Below are positions 8,239 to 14,521 of a DNA stretch of 14,521 nt, one piece after another (the stretch's first letter is position 1; each line of letters starts with the position of its first letter). The stretch comes from SG8-4 sp964598225 (GTDB taxonomy: Bacteria; Planctomycetota; Phycisphaerae; Sedimentisphaerales; Anaerobacaceae). The stretch is from contig CAZRBG010000101.1 in assembly GCA_964598225.1 (NCBI GenBank), forward strand, positions 1 through 14,521, read 5' to 3'. A program made the translations under genes and the position numbers. Under the pieces are notes generated by a model that worked only from the letters and a program-made list of their open reading frames with translations, did no database searches and was not told the DNA's origin.

Positions 8239-8260
8239 GGCGTCATTGTTTATCCTGCAA

Positions 8261-9667
8261 TCAGCGCTCTTGCCGCCGAAAACGATGATAATCCTCCATC
8301 GCCTTCTCATAGTACGGTGTGACCAGAGGCCCTTTTAGAATCGGGTCCCCAACCTCCTCCATCCAGCGCCATAGCCTGTTAGATAAATCCCTGACGATAT
8401 CTTCATACTCAGGCGATTGAGCAAGGTTGTTGCGTTCGTGCGGATCATTCTTCAGATCGAAAAGCTGAACGACCGGCCTGGCGCCCCATTTTCTTTGAGG
8501 CCGCTCTATGTGTGCGGCAACTCTCCGGGGGACGGTATTGATGGGAAACTCTATCAATCTGCCGGGCTCGAAGTATCTGATCAGCTTGTACCGACGCGTG
8601 CGAATCGTTCTCGAAGTATTATCCCGCAAAGCATGACTCGTACGTTGGGCAAATATTTCATTTCGGGGAGATTCCTTCTTCTTTCTGGCGATTACTTCCT
8701 TGAAACTCAATCCCTGGACGTTGTCCGGGATGTCCACGCCGAGGATGTCGAGTAGAGTCGGCAGATAGTCCACGTTGCTCATCAATTGATCGTAGACTTT
8801 TCCGCCGGTAAGTTGCGAATCCGGGTGGTACATAATCAAAGGCGTCTCGATGCCGGGGTCGTACAGGCACCATTTCGCACCGGGATACGGTATGCCGTGC
8901 TCGGAGGTGAAGACCACGAGCGTATCCTGTGCGACAGGACTTTTCCGCAGTTCATCGAGAATCTTGCCGACGCATGTGTCGAAGAACTTGATAGTCCCTT
9001 GAAATTTCGCGAGGTCTTCGCGATTGGCCGGAGTATCCTCGAGATAATGCGGCACGAACACGCCTTTCTCTTCATCTTTTCCCACGGTAAACGGCCGATG
9101 GACCTCGAAGAAGCCGACTTTCAAAAAGAACGGACGATCCTCATCTTTCGCGCTTTTCAGAAAACCTCGCGCGGCTTCCACCGTTTCTTCGGCCTTGCGA
9201 TCCTGGGACAGAACATTATCGTAACCCAGCGATTTCGGATTGCCGCTGGTAACATGTTGTAATCCCGCTAAAGTTGTCTCATATCCTGCATCTTTCAGGA
9301 TCGCCGCTAAGTGCCTTTCGCCGTCTTTGAAGCTCCAGCCCCAGGGCTGGTGCGTAAGGCCCATCAGTCCGTTACTCTGGGGATACCTGCCGGTGAGAAT
9401 GCCGCCGCGACTCGGACTGCACACGCAATCCACGGCAAAATAATTCGCAAAACGAATCCCCTCGGCGGCGAGCCCGTCGAGATTCTCCGTATTGACAGTT
9501 TCTACGCCGTAACAGCCCAGGTGCCTGCCTATATCGTGGCAGGTGATCATCAGCACGTTAGCACCGCGGCATTTGTCCAGGCCTGTGGATTTGGCATTCG
9601 AAATTCCCGCAACGGCAAAGCCCGCCGCCGCTGCGCCGGATCGAGTCAGAAATTCTCTTCTGTTCAC
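8261..9667 (-). CDS. Tat-exported sulfatase B (sulfamidase/N-sulfatase-like, S1 family)
   Basis: The 468-residue product opens with MNRREFLTRSG and an alanine-rich stretch, a Tat signal with likely cleavage after SNA (about residue 25). ITCHDIGRHLGCYG (41-54) and CSPSR (83-87; C83 is the formylglycine precursor) resemble the heparan N-sulfatase (SGSH) branch of the sulfatase family. Two active-site positions differ from sulfatase A. GKWH is replaced by GLQH (H138, no lysine) and SDN by SEH in FTSEHGIPYPGAKW. These may reflect the subfamily or altered activity. I use the GTG start at 9667 because AAGGAG (complement of 9676-9681) sits 8 bp upstream and the Tat motif then falls at the extreme N-terminus; an upstream in-frame TTG (9691) has no such support. 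It is the first gene of a minus-strand operon with its own promoter. Confidence 0.92.
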   Translation of the reverse strand: MNRREFLTRSGAAAAGFAVAGISNAKSTGLDKCRGANVLMITCHDIGRHLGCYGVETVNTENLDGLAAEGIRFANYFAVDCVCSPSRGGILTGRYPQSNGLMGLTHQPWGWSFKDGERHLAAILKDAGYETTLAGLQHVTSGNPKSLGYDNVLSQDRKAEETVEAARGFLKSAKDEDRPFFLKVGFFEVHRPFTVGKDEEKGVFVPHYLEDTPANREDLAKFQGTIKFFDTCVGKILDELRKSPVAQDTLVVFTSEHGIPYPGAKWCLYDPGIETPLIMYHPDSQLTGGKVYDQLMSNVDYLPTLLDILGVDIPDNVQGLSFKEVIARKKKESPRNEIFAQRTSHALRDNTSRTIRTRRYKLIRYFEPGRLIEFPINTVPRRVAAHIERPQRKWGARPVVQLFDLKNDPHERNNLAQSPEYEDIVRDLSNRLWRWMEEVGDPILKGPLVTPYYEKAMEDYHRFRRQER

Positions 9668-9675
9668 TTCTCTTT

Positions 9676-9681
9676 CTCCTT
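9676..9681 (-). promoter_or_regulatory. Ribosome binding site fixing the GTG start of sulfatase B
   Basis: The complement reads AAGGAG, 8 bp before GTG 9667-9665. An ATG inside the same region (complement of 9682-9684) is out of frame and reaches a stop after six codons. The SD therefore most likely serves the GTG. Confidence 0.7.
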
Positions 9682-9683
9682 CA

Positions 9684-9709
9684 TAAGTCAAAAAACAGCT
9701 TTTGACTTA
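9684..9709. promoter_or_regulatory. Perfect 10-bp inverted repeat, candidate operator at the sulfatase B transcript start
   Basis: TAAGTCAAAA (9684-9693) and TTTTGACTTA (9700-9709) are perfect inverted arms around the 6-base spacer AACAGC. The dyad overlaps the predicted transcript start (about 9705) of the minus-strand promoter and ends 2 bp before the ribosome binding site. This position suits a dimeric repressor. As RNA it would form an AT-rich hairpin just ahead of the SD, so a role in translation is the alternative. No regulator gene is visible in the window. Confidence 0.55.
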
Positions 9710-9711
9710 AG

Positions 9712-9739
9712 ATTGTATCGTCTACGACGGAGATGGCAA
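9712..9739 (-). promoter_or_regulatory. Candidate sigma70-type promoter for the sulfatase B operon
   Basis: On the minus strand TTGCCA (complement of 9734-9739) and TACAAT (complement of 9712-9717) are separated by 16 bp, each one mismatch from consensus. The expected start is near 9705, giving a leader of about 38 bases to the GTG at 9667. The inverted repeat 9684-9709 would cover the start point. Confidence 0.5.
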
Positions 9740-9772
9740 GGCCATGCCGGGATCAGAACTGCGGTTTTACTG

Positions 9773-9801
9773 TTTTCATCGGCAGAGGGTGGAGTTATAA
9801 T
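9773..9801 (+). promoter_or_regulatory. Candidate promoter for the methyltransferase-propeller gene
   Basis: A perfect TATAAT (9796-9801) has a weak TTTTCA (9773-9778) 17 bp upstream. Transcription would start near 9808, about 50 bases before ATG 9858, which has AAGGAA at 9844-9849. It is back-to-back with, and does not overlap, the promoter on the other strand. Confidence 0.45.
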
Positions 9802-9857
9802 ATCAAGTAGAAAATCAAGAATTAGCATCTGCGATATGACTGAAAGGAACCGCCCCG

Positions 9858-12800
9858 ATGAGAATGCGAGCACTTAGTCTTTTAATCCTCTCGTTTGTTA
9901 TTCCGTCCTCGTTTCTTGTATCTGCGGCCGGCGCAAGTACTGAATCCCGGTTAGCCGAACGAATCCTGGAATACTCAGGTGTTAAAGGGGGCCTGATCGT
10001 TCACGTGGGCAGCGGCAGCGGCAAACTTACCGCCGCTTTGCGGGCCGGCGGTGCGTATCTGGTTCGCGGTCTCGATACGGATCAGAAAAAGGTGGATGGG
10101 GCGCGTGAGTATATCAAATCGCTCGGGCTTTATGGAGATGTGTCTATTGCCCATGTGGAGGGAAAAAGTCTTCCATTTGCCGACGATCTTGTAAATCTTG
10201 TTGTTTCCAGGGATCTCGGCGAGATACCGATGGAAGAAGTGATGAGAGTTTTGTGCCCGAACGGTGTCGCTCTCATTCGACAGAACGGGAAAGTAATCAA
10301 AAGGGTCAAGTCTTGGCCCGACGAGATCGGCGAGTGGACCCACTTTCTTCAGGACGCCTCCAACAACGCCGTCGCTTCGGACACGAAGGTCGGAACGCCG
10401 CGAAGGCTGAAATGGGCGTGCGGTCCATTATGGACTCGCGACCACGAGTTCAATTCGAGCTTGTGTGCGATGGTTTCCGGCGGCGGCAGACTTTTTTACG
10501 TCTTTGACGAGGGCCTGCCCGGCGTTACGGATCCGTCTTTGCCGGAGAAATGGACGCTAATCGCGAGAGACGCCTTTAACGGCACGCTGCTGTGGAAGCG
10601 CCCGCTGAACGAATGGGGATCGCAATACTGGAAGAAACGGGCGCTGCGAAGCGTTCCCATGACGATCCCGAGAAGAATGGTTGCTCAAGGGAACAAACTG
10701 TTCATAACTCTCGGTTATGATTCGCCGGTTTCCGCGCTCGATGCCGCAACCGGCAAGGTCGTAACGACGTATGACCGGACAGACGGCGCTGAGGAGATAA
10801 GGTGTATTGACGATATTCTTATTTATCGAAAGGGTAAAAGTATCCTGGCGGCAATCGACACCGATACCGGCAAAGAATTGTGGGAGGCAAAAGGCAAGAT
10901 ACGACAGCTCTCATGGGCAGCGCAGGACGGCAGGGCGTTTTACCAGGATGGAGCCAGGGTTAAATGTATACGCTCCAGCGACGGTGAAGAACTCTGGCAA
11001 TCTCAGGGTCAGTCGCCGGCCTCGTTGCTTGTAATAAACGACGGCAGAGTGCTGCTTTCACGCAAGCAGGGTATCGAAGCGCTTTCGGCGGAAACCGGCA
11101 AGAGCTTATGGTCGATCAAAGCGCGAGCCGGACGCAATGAGCTTTTCGTAGCAAACGGAAAACTGTGGCATTGGCAGGGCGGCGGGATCGTCGGACGCGA
11201 TCTTGAGACGGGCGAGCCGGCCGAAGAACTCGATACGTCCGATGTATTTACACCGGGCCACCATCCCCGATGCTATCAGAGCAAGGCTACCGAGAAATTC
11301 CTCATCACGCCCAACAGAGGCGCCGAGTTTGTCAGCGTCGCGGGTGAGGCAAACACTCAGAACGACTGGCTTCGCGGACCGTGCCGATACGGCATAATGC
11401 CGGGCAACGGCCTGTTATATGTCGGCCCGAATCCGTGCTTCTGCTATCCGGGTGTCAAGCTGCTCGGTTTCAATGCCTTGGCGCCCGCCGGGCCTTCTCC
11501 GGAATCCCCTGCGGACCGCCTCTCGCGGGGAAATGCCTACGAGCAAGGCGCAGAGCTGGTATCAATCGAACAAACCAGTGGCGGCGACTGGTCTACCTTC
11601 CGTCACGATGCGAGGCGGACCGGCTACGTCGAATGCGAAGTACCGGCACAAGTCAAAACACAATGGCGTGCGAATTTAACGGGGGAACTTACCCAGCCGG
11701 TGCTCTCGGCTGACAGGCTATATGTAGCCGCCACGAACGAACATACTTTATACGCATTCGGTGCGAGCGAGGGAGACAGGTTATGGAATTATACCGCCGG
11801 AGGGCGAATCGATTCACCTCCGACCATTTATGGCAGACTCGTCCTATTCGGCTCGGCAGACGGTTGTGTCTATTGCCTTCGGGCTTGTGATGGAGAACTC
11901 GTCTGGCGTTTTCGGGCGGCGCCGAGCGATCGGCAGATTGTTGCCTTTGGTCAACTGGAATCCGCCTGGCGCGTTCATGGAAGCATCTTGATGAAAGACG
12001 GAGTCGCCTACTGTACGGCGGGACGTTCCACATACCTTGACGGCGGAATCCGCGTTTTCGGTCTCGAGCCTGCGACCGGAAAAGTTCTATACAAAACCTG
12101 CCTCGACACCTGGACCAGAACGAGAAAGGATGCTTTGGCCAAGCCGTTCATCCCGGCATATCACATCGAAGGAGCGCTCTCGGATGTGCTCGTAAGCGAG
12201 GGCGACTACATCTATCTCGGACAATACAAGCTGGACCGCAAGCTCAAAAGGCAAAAAGTGCCGTACATAATGCCCGATTCCGACGAAAAAGAAGTCGTGA
12301 TGGATCTTTCGGACCGGCCCTTTACCGAGAACATGGAATCGCAGCCGGAATACGAGAAAGTGCAGCACGATTGGCAGTGGAGAGTGCACAAGGAGATGAT
12401 GACGGATTATACGGAAAAATTTGGCGGAACCAGCATGGGAGACCGCCGGATGGGACTGCATATATCCACCACGAGCGGATTTTTGGATGATTCATGGTTC
12501 AATCGCACGTATTGGATGTATTCCAAATCCTGGCCGGGCTATTATATCGGCCATCGGGGCGCCAAGACGGGGCAGTTGCTTGTCGTCGGGCCGCACCGCA
12601 CTTACGCCTTACAGGCGTATCCGTCGAGGAATCTCCAAAGCCCGCGGTTCAAGCCGGACAATAAGGGCTATCTGGTGCTCGCCGACGATAACGACAACGA
12701 GCCGGTTCTCGCAAGCTACACACGCGGCATCCCAAAGGGGATAGGTTACACAAGGAAGGACCCTCCGGCGTGGTTCGAGTGGGTTCCCGTCCGCATTCGT

Positions 12801-13052
12801 GCTATGGTTCTTGCGGGCGACAATCTGTTCGTTGCCGGGCCGCCGGATGTAGTGAATCCCAGCGACCCGATGGCCGCCTTCGAAGGGCGAAGCGGGGCGG
12901 TGCTGCGTGCGCACTCGGCCAAAGACGGCAGCAAAATGGCCGAACAGAAACTGGATTCCCCGCCTGTATTCGACGGAATGATCGCCGCGAAAGGGCGGCT
13001 GTATCTCTCTTTGCAGGATGGAACCATTCTGTGCTTGGGGCGCGAACGTTGA
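9858..13052 (+). CDS. Secreted fusion: class I SAM-methyltransferase-like domain plus PQQ-type beta-propeller
   Basis: The 1064-residue protein starts with a Sec signal (MRMR, hydrophobic 5-21, likely cleavage after AGA at about 26). Residues 30-145 look like a Rossmann-type methyltransferase: HVGSGSGKLTAAL (motif I, 49-61), an acidic LDTD (72-75), LPFADDLVNLVVSRD (105-119) and EEVMRVLCPNGVALI (126-140). The rest is propeller, with repeats of the D-x-x-T/D-G-x-x-x-W type near 237-250, 293-306, 332-346, 370-384, 408-422, 633-648, 673-687 and 735-750. A central CRYGIMPGNGLLYVGPNPCFCYPG segment (509-531) and DWSTFRHDARRTGY (577-590) are conserved hallmarks of planctomycete relatives. Whether the first domain binds SAM outside the cytoplasm is open. 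The propeller may bind PQQ or serve as a BamB-like scaffold. It heads a plus-strand pair with the Gfo/Idh/MocA-type gene. Confidence 0.88.
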   Translation: MRMRALSLLILSFVIPSSFLVSAAGASTESRLAERILEYSGVKGGLIVHVGSGSGKLTAALRAGGAYLVRGLDTDQKKVDGAREYIKSLGLYGDVSIAHVEGKSLPFADDLVNLVVSRDLGEIPMEEVMRVLCPNGVALIRQNGKVIKRVKSWPDEIGEWTHFLQDASNNAVASDTKVGTPRRLKWACGPLWTRDHEFNSSLCAMVSGGGRLFYVFDEGLPGVTDPSLPEKWTLIARDAFNGTLLWKRPLNEWGSQYWKKRALRSVPMTIPRRMVAQGNKLFITLGYDSPVSALDAATGKVVTTYDRTDGAEEIRCIDDILIYRKGKSILAAIDTDTGKELWEAKGKIRQLSWAAQDGRAFYQDGARVKCIRSSDGEELWQSQGQSPASLLVINDGRVLLSRKQGIEALSAETGKSLWSIKARAGRNELFVANGKLWHWQGGGIVGRDLETGEPAEELDTSDVFTPGHHPRCYQSKATEKFLITPNRGAEFVSVAGEANTQNDWLRGPCRYGIMPGNGLLYVGPNPCFCYPGVKLLGFNALAPAGPSPESPADRLSRGNAYEQGAELVSIEQTSGGDWSTFRHDARRTGYVECEVPAQVKTQWRANLTGELTQPVLSADRLYVAATNEHTLYAFGASEGDRLWNYTAGGRIDSPPTIYGRLVLFGSADGCVYCLRACDGELVWRFRAAPSDRQIVAFGQLESAWRVHGSILMKDGVAYCTAGRSTYLDGGIRVFGLEPATGKVLYKTCLDTWTRTRKDALAKPFIPAYHIEGALSDVLVSEGDYIYLGQYKLDRKLKRQKVPYIMPDSDEKEVVMDLSDRPFTENMESQPEYEKVQHDWQWRVHKEMMTDYTEKFGGTSMGDRRMGLHISTTSGFLDDSWFNRTYWMYSKSWPGYYIGHRGAKTGQLLVVGPHRTYALQAYPSRNLQSPRFKPDNKGYLVLADDNDNEPVLASYTRGIPKGIGYTRKDPPAWFEWVPVRIRAMVLAGDNLFVAGPPDVVNPSDPMAAFEGRSGAVLRAHSAKDGSKMAEQKLDSPPVFDGMIAAKGRLYLSLQDGTILCLGRER

Positions 13053-13090
13053 ATCATCATTAAAGACAAGCGAAATTAAGGAGACCATCT

Positions 13091-14284
13091 ATGTCTGAAA
13101 ATCCTGTTAATTCCATGTATCGGCGTGATTTCCTGGAAGGCCTGGGCAAGCTCTCGCTCGGAGCCGTTGCCGCAGGTGGTCTGAATGCCGGCACGGCGCA
13201 GGCTCAACGGCGGACAGCGAAAAAATGGACGCCCGTATCCGACCGGAAGGTTAGTGTTGGGATCGTCGGTTACGGCGTCTGCCGGTTCGGTGCGGCCTTC
13301 GGCTTTCAGGACCACCCGAACGTAGAGGTTGTCGCCGTCAGCGATCTGATTTCCGACCGGCGCAGAGGGCTGATGAAGGCGTGCCGCTGCGACAAGTCGT
13401 ACGACTCTCTGGAAGAACTTGTCAAGGACAAGAAGATCGAAGCCGTGTTCGTTGCGACCGATGCGCCCAGTCACGCGCGGCACTGCATCGACGTGCTCAG
13501 GCACGATAAGCATGTGATGACCGCAGTGCCTGCGGTTTTCGGCTCACTGGAGCAGGCCGATCAGCTTCTTGAAGTCGTGCAAGATATCGGCTTGAAGTAT
13601 ATGATGGCCGAGACAAGCTGTTACCGCCCGGATTGTTACGCAATGCGGCAGACTTACCGGGCGGGCGGCTTCGGCAATCTCATCTATTCCGAAGGAGAAT
13701 ATTATCATTTCCATTCCAGACAAATCGGATCGTACAAAAACTGGCGCGTCGGAATGCCTCCGCTCTGGTATCCGACGCACTCGACGGCCTATTACGTCGG
13801 CGTCAGCGGCCAGCGATTCACCTCCGTTTCCTGCCGCGGCTACAATGCCGGCATTGAATCTTACGGTCCCGGAGCCAATAAGTACGACAACCCGTTCACG
13901 GACGAGGTCGCTCTGTTCAAGACTACCGAGGGCGGCTCATCCCGAATGCTCATGTGCAAAGGCATCAGCAAGCTCGTCGTCGAAAGAGGACGAGTGTTCG
14001 GTGAGAAAGGGTGGATGGATGGCACGCAATATCACGGCGTCGCAAAGGACCTGCCGAACATCGTTCGCCCGGAGCTTCCGCCGGGTGTGCCCGCAGGCGG
14101 CCACGGCGGCTCGCACGGACATTTGTCGAACGAGTTTATCACGGCGATAATCGAAGATCGAGAGCCATTGGTGAACGTTTACGAGGCCCTGGCGATGACC
14201 GTGCCGGGAATCATCGCACATCAGTCCGCACTCAAGGACGGCGAGACTCTCGATGTTCCACAGTACGAACGCCCCAAAGCGTGA
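13091..14284 (+). CDS. Tat-exported Gfo/Idh/MocA-family protein lacking the usual EKP lysine
   Basis: The 397-residue protein has a Tat signal, YRRDFLEGLG (10-19), with probable cleavage after TAQA (35-38). A dinucleotide-binding Rossmann fold follows: VSVGIVGYGVCRFG (54-67), VAVSDL (81-86) and AVFVATDAPSHARH (118-131). The family normally has an E-K-P motif at the end of this domain, whose lysine is catalytic. Here the place reads HVMTAVPAVFGSLEQA (141-156), so the lysine is absent. The C-terminal alpha/beta domain (about 165-397) includes AETSCYRP, EGEYYHFH and GGHGGSHGHLSNEFI. Tat export suits a protein that folds around NAD(P) before crossing the membrane. AAGGAG (13078-13083) lies 7 bp before the ATG. 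It begins 38 bp after the propeller gene with no terminator, so the two are probably co-transcribed. Reaction and substrate are unknown. Confidence 0.9.
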   Translation: MSENPVNSMYRRDFLEGLGKLSLGAVAAGGLNAGTAQAQRRTAKKWTPVSDRKVSVGIVGYGVCRFGAAFGFQDHPNVEVVAVSDLISDRRRGLMKACRCDKSYDSLEELVKDKKIEAVFVATDAPSHARHCIDVLRHDKHVMTAVPAVFGSLEQADQLLEVVQDIGLKYMMAETSCYRPDCYAMRQTYRAGGFGNLIYSEGEYYHFHSRQIGSYKNWRVGMPPLWYPTHSTAYYVGVSGQRFTSVSCRGYNAGIESYGPGANKYDNPFTDEVALFKTTEGGSSRMLMCKGISKLVVERGRVFGEKGWMDGTQYHGVAKDLPNIVRPELPPGVPAGGHGGSHGHLSNEFITAIIEDREPLVNVYEALAMTVPGIIAHQSALKDGETLDVPQYERPKA

Positions 14285-14391
14285 TATACACCATAATGGT
14301 TTTGATAACGTCCCAAGGGTTGGGGAGCAAACATATTCTTGTCTAAGAAGAAATCTCGTTATCGGTTGGTAGTGATGCCGTCAGATTTTCA

Positions 14392-14440
14392 TGGCGAGGG
14401 CATCTTGCCCTTGTTACGTGGCGATGGCATTCCCTCGCCA
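14392..14440. repeat. Compound direct/inverted repeat downstream of the Gfo/Idh/MocA-type gene
   Basis: TGGCGAGGGCAT (14392-14403) recurs as TGGCGATGGCAT (14419-14430), 11 of 12 bases alike, 27 bp apart start to start. CCCTCGCCA (14432-14440) is the exact reverse complement of 14392-14400, so the block can close a 9-bp outer stem. An inner GGGCA-TCT-TGCCC hairpin lies at 14398-14410. No T tract follows, so an intrinsic terminator is unlikely. It looks like a dispersed REP-type element. Confidence 0.6.
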
Positions 14441-14455
14441 CGATTGATAGTTTTA

Positions 14456-14485
14456 TTGACACTGTGTGATAACGTAAAATATTTT
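14456..14485 (+). promoter_or_regulatory. Candidate rightward promoter at the window edge
   Basis: A perfect TTGACA (14456-14461) is followed after 18 bp by TATTTT (14480-14485). The flanks form an imperfect dyad, TGTGTGA (14463-14469) and TCGCACA (14486-14492), which could be an operator. It would drive a gene beginning at or beyond the right edge. Confidence 0.35.
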
Positions 14486-14521
14486 TCGCACAATTTTATA
14501 GGACATGAAAGAAGCCCTCAA

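Larger units (their letters stand above)
14285..14521. other. Non-coding tail of the window
   Basis: This 237-bp stretch holds no convincing reading frame. It contains a weak hairpin CCCAA-GGG-TTGGG (14312-14324) without a T run, a structured repeat (14392-14440) and an AT-rich promoter-like segment (14456-14485). An ATG at 14505 continues in frame to the window edge, but AGGA is only 1 base upstream of it, so a next gene is not called. Confidence 0.6.

Noticed and set aside
9668..9691. TTG at 9691 as the sulfatase B start
   Set aside because: It would place the SD inside the coding region and push the Tat motif inward; GTG 9667 has AAGGAG at 8 bp.
14312..14324. CCCAA-GGG-TTGGG hairpin as a terminator after the Gfo/Idh/MocA-type gene
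   Set aside because: The stem is only 5 bp and no T run follows.
14505..14521. Start of a further gene at ATG 14505
   Set aside because: Only five full codons are visible and the AGGA is 1 base from the ATG, too close to be a normal ribosome site.
1..14521. tRNA, rRNA, CRISPR array, transposase or phage gene
   Set aside because: No cloverleaf-like segment, regular spacer-repeat pattern or mobile-element protein was found by eye on either strand.

Overview
The window looks like a chromosomal piece of a Planctomycetota bacterium, by inference a Phycisphaerae-type lineage. The pointers are a diheme HzsA-related protein, two exported sulfatases, a Tat-exported Gfo/Idh/MocA oxidoreductase, and a large secreted PQQ-type propeller protein with a methyltransferase domain at its front. 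This combination is typical of planctomycete genomes. No rRNA, tRNA, CRISPR array, insertion sequence or phage gene was seen. All genes are intact except the first, which runs off the left edge.

Layout: (1) 1-887 (+), C-terminal part of an HzsA-related diheme protein; (2) 899-2695 (+), lepA, the only housekeeping gene; (3) 2744-4240 (+), Tat-exported sulfatase A; (4) 4257-5333 (-), secreted PHP-domain phosphodiesterase-like protein, convergent with sulfatase A; (5) a minus-strand run at 9667-5454: Tat-exported sulfatase B with a GTG start, a two-enzyme fusion (glycoside-hydrolase-like plus nucleoside-hydrolase-like), then a small TfoX N-domain protein; (6) a divergent plus-strand pair at 9858-14284: a secreted methyltransferase-like/PQQ-propeller fusion and a Gfo/Idh/MocA-type protein with a Tat signal; (7) 14285-14521, a non-coding tail with a structured repeat and a possible outward promoter.

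The 190-bp region between the two divergent blocks (9668-9857) holds credible promoters on both strands. A perfect 10-bp inverted repeat sits over the predicted start of the sulfatase B transcript, where a repressor would be expected to bind. This is the clearest regulatory signal in the window.

Working together (inference): at least six products carry export signals, three Tat-type and three Sec-type. They include sulfatases, a glycosidase-like protein, an N-glycosidase-like domain, a phosphodiesterase-like protein and a sugar-oxidoreductase fold. This resembles an envelope or periplasmic kit for dismantling a sulfated, possibly phosphorylated or nucleoside-like, glycan. The substrate cannot be read from the sequence. 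The least explained proteins are the secreted methyltransferase-propeller fusion and the glycosidase/nucleoside-hydrolase fusion.
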